Shown here piece after piece: positions 50,472 through 59,949 of a stretch of DNA of 64,000 nt (positions within the stretch are counted from its first letter, which is position 1; the number at the start of each line of letters is the position of its first letter). The position numbers and the translations under genes were made by a program. Origin of the DNA: Alkalicella caledoniensis (GTDB lineage: Bacteria; Bacillota; Proteinivoracia; Proteinivoracales; Proteinivoracaceae); assembly GCF_014467015.1 (NCBI RefSeq), contig NZ_CP058559.1:3286001-3350000 (forward strand). Direction: 5' to 3'. A model generated the notes under the pieces. That model ran no database searches. It had not been told where the DNA came from and saw only the letters and a list, made by a program, of their open reading frames with translations.

Positions 50472-51197
50472 ATGGAAAAGGAGTTGATTAAAATAGAGAG
50501 GCTACAGAAATTTATGGCTAGTGCAGGTGTTGCATCCAGAAGAAAATCAGAGGAACTTATATTAGAAGGTAAAGTAAAGGTTAATGGTCAACTGGTGACA
50601 GAACTAGGGTTTAAGGTTTCTCAAAGTGACTTAGTGGAGGTAGAAGGAAAAGAAATCTACAAGCCCAAAGGACATGTTTACTATCTCCTAAATAAACCAA
50701 CTGGTTATGTTACAACTGTATCAGATCCTCAAGGCAGGAAAACCGTTATGGAATTAGTTCCAAAAGATCATAGAGTATTCCCTGTGGGGAGGCTAGACAT
50801 AATGACAGAAGGGTTGCTTATACTTACCGATGATGGAGAGCTAGCATATAAACTCACACACCCTAAGCATATGGTGGAAAAAGAATATCATGTTAAGGTA
50901 AATGGGATAGTAGCACAAGAACATATAACAAACTTGAGAGAAGGTATTATGTTAGATGATGGAAAAACATCCCCTGCAAAAGTAGAAATCTTAAATATCC
51001 AAGGGGGAGAAGCTACCCTTTCATTGATAATCCATGAAGGGAAAAACAGACAAGTTCGTAGGATGATGGAAGCTGTAGGAAGAAAGGTTATCACGTTACG
51101 TAGGGTAAAATACGGAAACCTGACCCTAGAGGGAGTGCAACTAGGTAAATACCGGAACCTTACTGAAGAAGAAGTTCAATGGTTGATACAAAATTAA
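50472..51197 (+). CDS. rluB: Ribosomal large subunit pseudouridine synthase, RluB type
   Basis: This roughly 241-residue protein has an N-terminal S4 RNA-binding domain (ERLQKFMASAGVASRRKSEE) and a pseudouridine synthase domain with the catalytic Asp in GRLDIMTEGLLILT near residue 100, plus KEYHVKV and GKNRQVRRMMEA. It modifies 23S rRNA in the cytosol. The start is odd. ATG 50472 has no SD and lies where a transcript from the -10 TATTAT would begin; the only SD (AAAAGGAG, 50476-50483) lies after it, 9 bases before an ATA at 50493, which is where the family's usual M(E)RLQKF N-terminus would begin. Confidence 0.92.
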   Translation: MEKELIKIERLQKFMASAGVASRRKSEELILEGKVKVNGQLVTELGFKVSQSDLVEVEGKEIYKPKGHVYYLLNKPTGYVTTVSDPQGRKTVMELVPKDHRVFPVGRLDIMTEGLLILTDDGELAYKLTHPKHMVEKEYHVKVNGIVAQEHITNLREGIMLDDGKTSPAKVEILNIQGGEATLSLIIHEGKNRQVRRMMEAVGRKVITLRRVKYGNLTLEGVQLGKYRNLTEEEVQWLIQN

Positions 51198-51339
51198 CAT
51201 AAATTATAAAAACTATGGACAAAAACAAGCAAATAGTATAACATATATTATAAATGATACATACTTAATGTTTTTAATTGAGATATTTGGATTTAGGTAA
51301 TATTATAAGCTACCAATTATGAATAAGGGAGGTGATCCT

Positions 51340-51972
51340 ATGGAGCTATCTGAAAGACAAAATAAGATTATTGAAATAGTTAGAGCAAACCAACCAATAA
51401 CCGGTGAGGATATAGCACAAAGATTATCTCTTACTAGGGCAACCTTGAGGCCTGATTTGTCAATACTAACAATGTCAGGATTGTTGGATGCCAGACCAAG
51501 GGTTGGGTATTTTTATGTTGATAAAGGTGTAAGTAACCTAACAGGTGAACATATAAAAAAACTTAAGGTAGCAGATGTTAAAAGTATGCCTATCGTTATA
51601 TCTGAAGGACAAAGTGTTTATGATGGTATAGTTACATTATTTTTAGAGGATGTAGGAACTATATATGTTGTAAAAGATGGCTACTTATCTGGTGTGGTAT
51701 CTCGGAAAGATTTATTAAAAAATGCCATGGGGAAAAATGATCTAGAAGCAATACCCATAGATGTTGTGATGACAAGGCTTTCCCATATTATATATGTTGA
51801 AGAACATACATCGGTTTATGAAGCTATGGCAAAAATAATAAACTATCAAGTGGACTCTCTACCAGTTGTGAAAAAAGTTATAACAGATGGAAAAGAACTT
51901 CTTGAAGTTGTGGGGAGATTCTCAAAAACAAATATAGCCAAGTTGTTTTTAGAAATGGCTGAAGGTAAATAG
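51340..51972 (+). CDS. ccpN: CcpN-like transcriptional repressor with CBS domains
   Basis: This 210-residue protein has an N-terminal DeoR-like helix-turn-helix (SERQNKIIEIVRANQPITGEDIAQRLSLTRATLRPDL) and two CBS domains (about residues 75-200). It matches CcpN (YqzB), which in B. subtilis represses gluconeogenic genes and senses adenine nucleotides. The start at 51340 is chosen because GGGAGGTGATCCT precedes it; an ATG at 51319 lies before that SD. It precedes the PPDK regulator and ppdK by 13 bases, so it probably controls this pyruvate/PEP operon. The adjacent YqfL-type gene occurs beside ccpN in bacilli as well. Confidence 0.92.
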   Translation: MELSERQNKIIEIVRANQPITGEDIAQRLSLTRATLRPDLSILTMSGLLDARPRVGYFYVDKGVSNLTGEHIKKLKVADVKSMPIVISEGQSVYDGIVTLFLEDVGTIYVVKDGYLSGVVSRKDLLKNAMGKNDLEAIPIDVVMTRLSHIIYVEEHTSVYEAMAKIINYQVDSLPVVKKVITDGKELLEVVGRFSKTNIAKLFLEMAEGK

Positions 51973-51985
51973 GAGGTTTGGTTAA

Positions 51986-52798
51986 ATGTTAGATCAAAAA
52001 ACATGTGTATATGTGCTATCAGATTCTTTAGGGGAAACCGCAGAACTTGTTGTTAAAGCTGCTGCAAGTCAGTATAATTCAGGGCATGCAGAAATTAACA
52101 GAATTCCATATGTAACAGATAAAGAAACCGTTAAAGAGACAATTGAGGATGCAGAAAAAGACCAAGCAATGGTAGCATTTACCTTTGTTATACCAGAATT
52201 AAGGGAGTATACAGTTAACTTGTGCAAAGAAAAAAATATTCCCTTTGTTGATATAATGGGTCCTGTCATGGAACAGATGGCTAGAATTACCAATAAAAAA
52301 CCAAGATTTGAACCAGGTATATTAAGAAAATTAGATACCGATTACTTCAAAAGAATTGAGGCCATAGAATTTGCCGTTAAATATGATGATGGTAAAGACC
52401 CAAGGGGCTTAATTAGAGCTGATGTGGTATTAGTTGGTGTATCAAGAACATCTAAAACTCCCTTAAGTATGTACCTAGCACACAAGCAAATAAAGGCTGC
52501 TAATGTTCCGTTAGTTCCAGAGGTAAAGCCACCTAAAGAACTATTTGAAATAGACCCTAAAAAGATAATAGGGTTAACTATATCACCACATCAACTTAAT
52601 GAAATACGTAAAGAACGATTATTGGCCCTTGGATTACGAGACCATGCAAGCTATGCATCCATGGAGAGGATACTCGCTGAGCTAGATTACGCAGAAGGAA
52701 TTATGCGTAGATTAAATTGTCCAGTTTTAGACGTAACAAATAAAGCTGTTGAAGAAACTACAGGTAAAATGCTTAGTATACTACGGGAGGGAATATAA
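51986..52798 (+). CDS. PPDK regulatory kinase/phosphatase (DUF299, YqfL type)
   Basis: This 270-residue bifunctional regulator uses ADP to phosphorylate, and phosphate to reactivate, pyruvate phosphate dikinase. The P-loop-like motif GVSRTSKTPLSMYLA is near residue 152, and the N-terminal VYVLSDSLGETAELVVKAA is typical. It lies between ccpN and ppdK, its own target, and its stop is only one base before the ppdK TTG start. The family also contains regulators of PEP synthase, but the adjacent ppdK settles the target. Confidence 0.93.
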   Translation: MLDQKTCVYVLSDSLGETAELVVKAAASQYNSGHAEINRIPYVTDKETVKETIEDAEKDQAMVAFTFVIPELREYTVNLCKEKNIPFVDIMGPVMEQMARITNKKPRFEPGILRKLDTDYFKRIEAIEFAVKYDDGKDPRGLIRADVVLVGVSRTSKTPLSMYLAHKQIKAANVPLVPEVKPPKELFEIDPKKIIGLTISPHQLNEIRKERLLALGLRDHASYASMERILAELDYAEGIMRRLNCPVLDVTNKAVEETTGKMLSILREGI

Positions 52799-52799
52799 C

Positions 52800-55442
52800 T
52801 TGAAAAGATACGTTTATTCATTTAATGAGGGCAATAGGAGTATGAAAGAACTTTTAGGTGGAAAAGGTGCAAACTTAGCAGAAATGACAAAGTTGGGTTT
52901 ACCTGTGCCTCCTGGGTTTACCATATCTACGGAAGCCTGCCATCTCTTCTATGACGAAAATAAGACCATTACAGAAGGTTTAATCCAAGAAATCAAAAAA
53001 GCCATGGCAGAAGTTGAAATTACTTTAGAAAAGAAGTTTGGCTCAAAGGAAAATCCTTTACTAGTTTCTGTTAGATCCGGGGCACCAGTTTCTATGCCAG
53101 GGATGATGGATACTATATTAAATTTAGGTCTTAATGATGAAACTGTATTAGCCTTGGCAGAGGAAACTGACAATGAAAGATTTGCTTATGATTGCTATAG
53201 AAGATTTATACAGATGTTCAGTGATGTAGTACTGGACATACCCCACTATAATTTTGAGAGGGCCCTACAAAGAGCTAAAGAGATTGCTGGTGTTACTGAG
53301 GATACAATGCTAGATGCCGCAATGTTGAAAGACTTAGTGGAAGAGTATAAAAAAATTGTTAGAAAATCTGGAGGTAAATCATTTCCCCAAGACCCTTATG
53401 AACAATTATTGCTTGCAATAAAAGCAGTTTTTGAATCTTGGAACAATCCAAGGGCTCAAATTTATAGAAACATAAACAAAATTCCTTCTCACTATGGAAC
53501 AGCTGTTAATGTTCAGTCCATGGTATTTGGTAACAAAGGAGACGATAGTGGAACAGGGGTACTGTTCACTAGAAATCCATCCACTGGCGAGAATGTGTTA
53601 TTTGGAGAATATTTAATGAATGCCCAAGGGGAGGATGTAGTAGCTGGAATTAGAACACCTCAGCCTATTGCTAAACTCAACACTCACATGCCAGAAATTT
53701 ATGAAGAAATTCTTAAGCTTTGTAATACACTAGAAAACCATCACAGGGATGTTCAAGATATTGAATTTACCATCGAAAAAGGTAGGCTATTTGTACTACA
53801 AACAAGAAGTGGTAAGAGAACATCTAAGGCTGCTGTGAAATTTGCAGTGGACTTAGTTGAGGAAGGACTCCTAACTAAAGAAGAAGCCTTACTAAAGGTT
53901 GATGCTTATCAGTTAGATAAACTTTTACACCGCACTATTAGTAATGAGGGAAATATAGAAGCAATTGCACAAGGACTACCTGCATCCCCTGGAGCTGCAA
54001 CGGGGAAGATAATTTTCGACGCTGATGAAGTAGAGCAAATGGGAAAAAAGGGTGAAAAAGTGTTATTGGTTAGACCCGAAACAACACCTGATGATATACA
54101 TGGGATGGTTGAGGCCCAAGGAGTTCTAACAACTAAAGGTGGTATGACAAGCCATGCAGCAGTTGTTGCAAGGGGCATGGGTAAGCCTTGTGTTTGCGGA
54201 TGTGATAGCTTAGATATCGACCTAGAAGAACAAACACTAAAAATCGGAAATAGGGTATTTAATAAAGGTGATGTTCTAACAATAGATGGTTCAAATGGCA
54301 ATGTTATTATAGGAGAAGTTGAGCTTGTTGAGCCAGAGTTGAACAATGATGTTCTAACTGTTCTTAAATGGGCTGACGAAACTAGGGACTTAGCCGTAAG
54401 AACAAATGCAGACACACCTCAGGACGCCCAAAAAGCTAGAGAATTTGGAGCAGAAGGTATTGGTCTTTGTAGGACTGAGCATATGTTTATGGAACCAGAC
54501 AGACTGCCTATTGTTCAAAAAATGATTTTGGCCGAAACATTAGCTGATAGAAAAAAACAGTTAGACAAACTTTTGCCAATACAGCAAAATGACTTTTACG
54601 GTATTTTAAAGGCAATGGCTGGATTACCTGTAACCATTAGATTGCTAGATCCTCCGTTACATGAATTTTTACCAGATGTAGCAGAGCTGGCTATTGAGTT
54701 AGCATTGCTTAAAGAAGAGGCACAACTGTCTAACCCAGATATTCAAAAGAGGGAAGATTTGCTAAGAAGGGTTAAGGCATTACAAGAATCAAACCCAATG
54801 CTTGGACACCGTGGATGCCGCTTAGCTATTGTGTATCCAGAAATATATGAAATGCAAGTTCACGCAATCTTCGGAGCAGTGATTCAACTTATCAACGAAG
54901 GCGTTGAAGTTTTACCTGAAATTATGATTCCTTTAGTAGGTGAAGCAAAAGAATTAGAAATCCTAAAGGATATGGTAAATAGGATTGCTGAGGAATATAA
55001 AGAAAAATCAAATAAAGAACTAAAATACATGGTTGGTACGATGATTGAACTTCCTAGGGCATGTGTTACAGCTGATAAAATAGCAGAACATGCAGAGTTT
55101 TTCTCCTTTGGAACAAACGACTTAACCCAGACAACCCTAGGCTTCAGTAGGGACGACGCTGAAGGTAAGTTCTTACCTTCTTATATACAGCAGAAAATAT
55201 ATCAAGATAATCCATTTGCTGTTTTAGATCGCGAAGGTGTTGGTGCGTTAATGGATATAGCTGTTTCTAAGGGTAGAAAAACCAGAGAAAACCTTAAAAT
55301 AGGAATATGTGGTGAACATGGTGGAGAACCATCTTCCATAGAGTTTTTCCATAACCTTGGACTAGGTTATGTAAGCTGCTCACCATATAGGGTGCCAATT
55401 GCCAGGTTAGCTGCTGCACAAAGTAGTATAAGGAATAAGTAA
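52800..55442 (+). CDS. ppdK: Pyruvate, phosphate dikinase
   Basis: This roughly 880-residue enzyme interconverts pyruvate, ATP and phosphate with PEP, AMP and PPi. The ATP-grasp domain starts GGKGANLAEMTKLGLPVPPGF; the phosphohistidine domain has GGMTSHAAVVARGMGKPCV with His452; the C-terminal PEP/pyruvate barrel has GLCRTEHMF, GHRGCRLAI, SFGTNDLTQ and the catalytic Cys in ICGEHGGEP. The length is normal. I start it at TTG 52800 behind CGGGAGGG; upstream in-frame codons belong to the regulator gene. In amino acid fermenters the enzyme serves gluconeogenesis or PPi-linked energy conservation. Confidence 0.96.
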   Translation: MKRYVYSFNEGNRSMKELLGGKGANLAEMTKLGLPVPPGFTISTEACHLFYDENKTITEGLIQEIKKAMAEVEITLEKKFGSKENPLLVSVRSGAPVSMPGMMDTILNLGLNDETVLALAEETDNERFAYDCYRRFIQMFSDVVLDIPHYNFERALQRAKEIAGVTEDTMLDAAMLKDLVEEYKKIVRKSGGKSFPQDPYEQLLLAIKAVFESWNNPRAQIYRNINKIPSHYGTAVNVQSMVFGNKGDDSGTGVLFTRNPSTGENVLFGEYLMNAQGEDVVAGIRTPQPIAKLNTHMPEIYEEILKLCNTLENHHRDVQDIEFTIEKGRLFVLQTRSGKRTSKAAVKFAVDLVEEGLLTKEEALLKVDAYQLDKLLHRTISNEGNIEAIAQGLPASPGAATGKIIFDADEVEQMGKKGEKVLLVRPETTPDDIHGMVEAQGVLTTKGGMTSHAAVVARGMGKPCVCGCDSLDIDLEEQTLKIGNRVFNKGDVLTIDGSNGNVIIGEVELVEPELNNDVLTVLKWADETRDLAVRTNADTPQDAQKAREFGAEGIGLCRTEHMFMEPDRLPIVQKMILAETLADRKKQLDKLLPIQQNDFYGILKAMAGLPVTIRLLDPPLHEFLPDVAELAIELALLKEEAQLSNPDIQKREDLLRRVKALQESNPMLGHRGCRLAIVYPEIYEMQVHAIFGAVIQLINEGVEVLPEIMIPLVGEAKELEILKDMVNRIAEEYKEKSNKELKYMVGTMIELPRACVTADKIAEHAEFFSFGTNDLTQTTLGFSRDDAEGKFLPSYIQQKIYQDNPFAVLDREGVGALMDIAVSKGRKTRENLKIGICGEHGGEPSSIEFFHNLGLGYVSCSPYRVPIARLAAAQSSIRNK

Positions 55443-55496
55443 ATGTTAGTTTAGTATAATAAAGGCTATCCCCTTTAAAAGCCTCCATTTGTTTGT

Positions 55497-55548
55497 CAAA
55501 AGCCCAGAACCCCGGCGAATTAAATATCGCTGTGATTCTGGGCTTTTG
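55497..55548 (+). terminator. Terminator-type hairpin after ppdK
   Basis: CAAAAGCCCAGAA and TTCTGGGCTTTTG pair perfectly (13 bp) with a long loop (CCCCGGCGAATT...). The sequence ends TTTTG on the plus strand. Confidence 0.75.
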
Positions 55549-55618
55549 TCTTATAGGGTAGTATGTCCCCTATAAGGCAAGAAGTGGGGTTGGAAAGTGT
55601 ATTACTTTAAAAAGCCAT

Positions 55619-55655
55619 AAAAAATAGGCTTCAGTTGTACTGAAACCTATTTTTT
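55619..55655. terminator. Bidirectional terminator between ppdK and the minus-strand dac gene
   Basis: AAAAAATAGGCTTCAG pairs with CTGAAACCTATTTTTT with one mismatch around TTGTA. The A-run on one side and T-run on the other allow termination on both strands. Confidence 0.85.
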
Positions 55656-55674
55656 ATTATTAGTCTTTTGGCTT

Positions 55675-56880
55675 TTAAAAGAAAGTATTTCTAATTGTGT
55701 TATATATCCATGAGAAAAAGGAACCTATTCCTCTAAAAAATCTCATAAAAATGTTAGCTTGGGGTACATCTTCTAGTACGTATAGGGGAACTGAATAGAC
55801 TTCTTGCTCACCCACTACATATGTTATGGTTCCCACTTCATCGCCTTTACTTAAAGGAGCTTTTATTCCGTCGTTTAAAGTAATTACTTGCTCAGCAGCA
55901 GGATTGGATCTAGGAACCACGATTGATACATCCTTGAGTGTTCCTACAGGGTACGCATTATCTCTAGCCCTTGGGATAGCAATATCTTTTATGGTATCAT
56001 TTTCCCTTGAAACGGAAAGTGGCTGGAACTCGTTACCGATACTTCTCATAAAATCTCCTACATATGTTTCCCTTTGGGCAACACTTTCAGCACCCATAAG
56101 AACTATAATGTACTTTCGACCACTTAAGTTAGCTGTTGCTGTTATACAGTAACCAGCTTGAGAAGTGTAGCCTGTCTTGAGTCCATCAACTTCTGGGTGA
56201 CGTCTTAGTAGGTTTCTAAAAGTTGATGGCTGTGGAGCATATGACCCTCCGAAGGCATCTTTTTGAGTAGGGGGGTGATTATAAATTTGTTGGCGTGAAT
56301 AATTTGTTACATCAGGAAAATCTACCACTAATCTCCTCGATAGCGTAGCTATATCCCTAGCGCTCATGTAATGGTCTTGAGAATCCAGGCCATGGGGGTT
56401 TCTAAACTGGGTATTTGTAAGTCCTAGTTCCCTGGCTTTATCATTCATCATGGTCACAAAGTTAATTTCACTACCTGCGATATGTTCGGCCATGGCGATG
56501 GCTGCATCACTACCTGAAGGTACAGCGATTGCTTTGATCAACTCATCCACTGTGAAAAGCTCACTTCCTGGCTCTATGAAGATTTGGCTATTTCCTGGTC
56601 TTTGAACGGTTCGAACTTGCTCACCAGGAACCACTATTTCATCTTTGGAAATTTGTCCACTTTCTAATGCTTCAAAGATAAGATACATTGTCATGACCTT
56701 AGTAATACTTGCAGGGGCATAAGGAATGTCAGGGTTATTTTCGTATAAGACATAGCCTGTCTCGGAATCTATTACAATATAAGAATTTAAGTTGATGTCT
56801 TCTTGTCCAAAGGCTAAGGAAGATGGAAAAAGTAATATTGTCAATACTAGTATAGAAAGGATTCTGAGATGTTTTTTCAT
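55675..56880 (-). CDS. D-alanyl-D-alanine carboxypeptidase (DacA type)
   Basis: This 401-residue protein has a signal peptide (about residues 1-25) and the S11 motifs SITK near residue 58, SGS in VPSGSDAA near residue 118 and KTGYT near residue 237. The C-terminal beta domain is followed by an amphipathic tail (FMRFFRGIGSFFSWIYNTI) for membrane anchoring, as in PBP5-type enzymes. It is the third carboxypeptidase in the window and, unlike dacF and dacB, lies outside a sporulation cluster, so it is probably the vegetative enzyme. SD AAGGAGG precedes the ATG. It is divergent from the dNTPase gene. Confidence 0.92.
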   Translation of the reverse strand: MKKHLRILSILVLTILLFPSSLAFGQEDINLNSYIVIDSETGYVLYENNPDIPYAPASITKVMTMYLIFEALESGQISKDEIVVPGEQVRTVQRPGNSQIFIEPGSELFTVDELIKAIAVPSGSDAAIAMAEHIAGSEINFVTMMNDKARELGLTNTQFRNPHGLDSQDHYMSARDIATLSRRLVVDFPDVTNYSRQQIYNHPPTQKDAFGGSYAPQPSTFRNLLRRHPEVDGLKTGYTSQAGYCITATANLSGRKYIIVLMGAESVAQRETYVGDFMRSIGNEFQPLSVSRENDTIKDIAIPRARDNAYPVGTLKDVSIVVPRSNPAAEQVITLNDGIKAPLSKGDEVGTITYVVGEQEVYSVPLYVLEDVPQANIFMRFFRGIGSFFSWIYNTIRNTFF

Positions 56881-56976
56881 TTTAGGTTATTGCCTCCTTA
56901 AGGTTTTATATAAGATTGTGAAGAAAAAAGGATTATTGATATAAATGTTGAAATATACATACAAGGGGTGAAAAAG

Positions 56977-57978
56977 GTGAGCATACGACAAATCAGTGAG
57001 GAATTAGAAAAAAAGATGTTTAGCCAATATGCAGCTTTTAGTAGTGAATCCAAAGGTAGAAAAGTACCAGAGCTCCCATGTGCCATTCGAACCCAATACC
57101 AAAGGGATAGAGATAGAATATTACATTCCAAGGCCTTTAGACGTCTCAAACACAAAACTCAAGTGTTTTTATCACCTGAAAGTGATCACTTTCGTACAAG
57201 ATTAACACATACCTTAGAAGTGGCGCAAATATCTAGAACTATAGCAAGGGCACTGCGACTTAACGAAGATTTGACGGAGGCTATAGCTTTAGGCCATGAC
57301 TTAGGACATACTCCATTTGGGCATGCAGGTGAAGAGGCTTTAAACTCAGTGGCTTCATTTGGGTTTAAACACAATGAACAAAGCCTTAGAATAGTTGAAA
57401 CCCTTGAAAAAGATGTAGGCTTAAATTTGACATATGAAGTTTTAGATGGAATTCTAAACCATACAGGTAGTGTAAAGCCTATAACATTAGAAGGACAAAT
57501 AGTAAAAATAGCTGATAGGATTGCTTATATCAATCACGATATTGAGGATGCTATAAGCGCCAGAATAATATCAGCAGACCAATTGCCATATAAACCTATT
57601 CAGATTCTTGGTTTCGAAAAAGGAAAGCGCATCGATACATTAATTAAAGACATAGTTGTATCAAGTGTTTTTAAAGATACAATTAACCAGTCAACAGAAG
57701 TTAAAGAAGCTATGACAGAGTTGAGGAACTTTCTATTCGAAAGGGTGTACATTAACTCACCAGCAAAGCTTCAAGAACAAAAGGCAAAAAACGTCATAAC
57801 ATTATTATACCATTTTTACATGGAATTTCCACGGAAATTGAATACAGAAACAATTACCAAGATAAAAGATGATAATTTAGAAAGAACAGTATGTGATTTC
57901 ATAGCTGGAATGACAGATCGCTATATATTAAAAAAGTTTGGGGAACATTTTTTGCCTCTTCCTTGGCAAGGTTATTGA
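56977..57978 (+). CDS. dgt: dNTP triphosphohydrolase (dGTPase family, HD domain)
   Basis: This 333-residue protein has the HD-domain metal ligands: His in RLTHTLEVA, HD in ALGHDLGHTPFGHAGE, and Asp in KIADRIAYINHD. The N-terminal block RDRDRILHSKAFRRLKHKTQVF is typical of the dGTPase-like family. It cleaves dNTPs to nucleosides and triphosphate and tunes dNTP pools. GTG 56977 fits the SD AAGGGGTG best; GTG 56968 is an alternative. In many Clostridia this gene is directly upstream of dnaG-sigA; here it is followed by yqxD and sigA. Confidence 0.9.
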   Translation: MSIRQISEELEKKMFSQYAAFSSESKGRKVPELPCAIRTQYQRDRDRILHSKAFRRLKHKTQVFLSPESDHFRTRLTHTLEVAQISRTIARALRLNEDLTEAIALGHDLGHTPFGHAGEEALNSVASFGFKHNEQSLRIVETLEKDVGLNLTYEVLDGILNHTGSVKPITLEGQIVKIADRIAYINHDIEDAISARIISADQLPYKPIQILGFEKGKRIDTLIKDIVVSSVFKDTINQSTEVKEAMTELRNFLFERVYINSPAKLQEQKAKNVITLLYHFYMEFPRKLNTETITKIKDDNLERTVCDFIAGMTDRYILKKFGEHFLPLPWQGY

Positions 57979-58120
57979 TAATAATGACATCTTTTGGAAT
58001 AAAAAAAAAGAAAAAGTCAATACTATATATAGTTTGAAGCCCATTTTTTTTCTTATAAATATAGATTTTTAGGTAAAATTACGCATATCTTGTCATTAAT
58101 ATAAAAAAATAATTGAAAAA

Positions 58121-58149
58121 TGCAGGAAATATTGATTCCGAAATAGAAT
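58121..58149 (+). promoter_or_regulatory. Sigma-H-like promoter before yqxD-sigA
   Basis: AGGAAAT (58124-58130) and AGAAT (58145-58149) are 14 bases apart and fit sigma-H elements. The block ATGCAGGAAATAT is identical to that before spoIIAA (27591-27603). In B. subtilis the sigA operon has a sigma-H promoter. Confidence 0.5.
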
Positions 58150-58194
58150 AGTAAAAATAGGAAAATCAATATTAAACTAGCAAAGAGTGATTAA

Positions 58195-58644
58195 ATGAGA
58201 ATACTAATAGATGGGGATGGATGCCCAAGAGTAATTAAAGAAAAAACATATGATCTAGGGCTAGCTTACAATGTGGAAGTTATTTTTTATACCACCATAG
58301 CCCATATTAGTCAAAGGAATCATCCTAATTGTATCATTTTAGACAACGAAATGCAAAGTGTAGATATTAGGATTGCAAATGACACTAAGAAAAAAGATAT
58401 TGTGGTAACTCAGGATTACGGTTTAGCGTCAATGGTTATAGCCAAAGGCGGCAACCCCATAGGTGTAAGAGGTGAAATTTTTACAGCAGAAAACATAGAC
58501 AGTTACCTTCTGGTCAGACATGAGAACCAAAAACTACGCAAGTCTGGACTTCTTAGGGGAGGGCCCCCTAAATTTAGCCACTGTGACTTAGTGGTGTTTC
58601 AAGAAGGTTTGGCGAATTTAGTCGAAAAAAATAGAAAAAAATAA
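58195..58644 (+). CDS. yqxD: YqxD/YaiI family (DUF188) protein
   Basis: This 149-residue protein is of the DUF188 family, with a PIN-like fold. It begins RILIDGDGCP and has DIRIANDTKKKDIVVTQDYGLASM near residue 61 and KGGNPIGVRGE near residue 84. Acidic residues at PIN-like positions (D5, D7, D75) suggest a nuclease, but activity is unproven. It has no good SD (AGAGTGATTAA). In bacilli yqxD sits directly before dnaG-sigA; here sigA follows after 95 bases with no dnaG. Confidence 0.9.
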   Translation: MRILIDGDGCPRVIKEKTYDLGLAYNVEVIFYTTIAHISQRNHPNCIILDNEMQSVDIRIANDTKKKDIVVTQDYGLASMVIAKGGNPIGVRGEIFTAENIDSYLLVRHENQKLRKSGLLRGGPPKFSHCDLVVFQEGLANLVEKNRKK

Positions 58645-58678
58645 AGGGTTTTAAGAAAAAATGGCGAATAAATAGTAT

Positions 58679-58707
58679 TTGTTCATTGCATACATGGAAA
58701 ATATAAC
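58679..58707 (+). promoter_or_regulatory. Sigma-A-type promoter of sigA
   Basis: TTGTTC (58679-58684) and TATAAC (58702-58707) are separated by 17 bases, 32 bases before the GTG of sigA. Confidence 0.55.
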
Positions 58708-58739
58708 TATCTAACTCTCGGAAAGGGGGGGAGTATTAA

Positions 58740-59855
58740 GTGGCAAATCATGATAAAAAGTTGGCAGAGATTAAACAAGAGTTAATGGAAAGAGGAAAAA
58801 ATAGGGGTATTTTAACCTATAAAGATATCATGGATTACCTACAAGAATTTGACTTAAGTTCAGATCAAATTGACGAATACTACGAAAAAATCATTTCCAT
58901 GGGTATCGAAGTGGTAGATGATTCTAATGATGATTTAGAGGTTTTGGAGATTGATTCTGACAGTGAGTCTGAAGAGGATTCTGAAGATGTGGATCTTGAT
59001 ATAGATATTTCTCTACCTGAAGGTATCAGTGTTAACGACCCAGTAAGGATGTATCTTAAGGAAATAGGTAGAGTTCCTCTGCTTTCTGCTACAGAGGAAG
59101 TAAACCTAGCTAAACGTATGGAAAATGGAGATGAAGAAGCAAAAAGGCGATTAGTGGAAGCAAACCTAAGACTCGTTGTTAGTATCGCAAAAAGATATGT
59201 AGGTAGAGGTATGTTGTTCTTGGATTTAATACAAGAAGGAAACCTTGGACTTATAAAAGCTGTTGAAAAATTCGACTATACTAAAGGATATAAATTTAGT
59301 ACTTATGCTACATGGTGGATAAGGCAAGCAATAACTAGAGCTATAGCCGATCAAGCTAGAACTATACGAATTCCTGTTCACATGGTTGAAACCATCAATA
59401 AACTTATTAGAGTTTCCAGACAACTAGTACAAGAGCTCGGAAGGGAACCACTACCTGAGGAAATTGCCAAACATATGGATATGTCTCCTGAAAGGGTAAG
59501 GGAAATCTTAAAGATAGCCCAAGAACCTGTTTCTTTAGAAACGCCCATAGGTGAGGAAGATGATAGTCATCTAGGCGATTTTATCGAAGACCAAGATGCA
59601 AAAGCACCAGCTGAAGCTGCAGCATTTGAACTGCTAAGGGAACAACTAGTAGATGTTTTAGATACCCTTACAGAGAGAGAAAGAAAAGTATTAAGACTTA
59701 GATTTGGGTTAGATGATGGTAGACCAAGGACTCTAGAAGAAGTTGGTCAAGTCTTCGGGGTTACCCGGGAGAGAATCCGTCAGATTGAAGCCAAAGCATT
59801 AAGAAAATTAAGACACCCAAGTAGAAGTAAAAGGCTTAAGGATTACCTAGAGTAA
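58740..59855 (+). CDS. sigA: Primary RNA polymerase sigma factor SigA (RpoD)
   Basis: This 371-residue protein is the housekeeping sigma factor. Region 1.1 (residues 1-80) is followed by an acidic stretch ([14 protein letters not shown]), region 1.2 ([17 protein letters not shown]), region 2 ([41 protein letters not shown]), region 3 and region 4 ([33 protein letters not shown]). It is near full length for Bacillota SigA. GTG 58740 follows GGGGGGGAG. It normally forms an operon with dnaG, absent here. A terminator overlaps its stop. Confidence 0.97.
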   Translation: MANHDKKLAEIKQELMERGKNRGILTYKDIMDYLQEFDLSSDQIDEYYEKIISMGIEVVDDSNDDLEVLEIDSDSESEEDSEDVDLDIDISLPEGISVNDPVRMYLKEIGRVPLLSATEEVNLAKRMENGDEEAKRRLVEANLRLVVSIAKRYVGRGMLFLDLIQEGNLGLIKAVEKFDYTKGYKFSTYATWWIRQAITRAIADQARTIRIPVHMVETINKLIRVSRQLVQELGREPLPEEIAKHMDMSPERVREILKIAQEPVSLETPIGEEDDSHLGDFIEDQDAKAPAEAAAFELLREQLVDVLDTLTERERKVLRLRFGLDDGRPRTLEEVGQVFGVTRERIRQIEAKALRKLRHPSRSKRLKDYLE

Positions 59856-59875
59856 TCCTTAGGTTTTCTTTTTTT
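59837..59875 (+). terminator. Terminator after sigA
   Basis: TAAGGATTA and TAATCCTTA pair around CCTAGAG, then GGTTTTCTTTTTTT follows. The left arm lies inside the last codons of sigA. Confidence 0.88.
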
Positions 59876-59949
59876 GATGAGCTCCTGGTAGCTTGGAAAG
59901 CAACCTAATAAAAATAAGTGAACTTTTTTTATTTTTTCTTTAAAACATG

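Noticed and set aside
53909-54415. 168-codon minus-strand ORF within ppdK
   Set aside because: Ser/Pro-rich mirror of the conserved phosphohistidine domain; no independent evidence.
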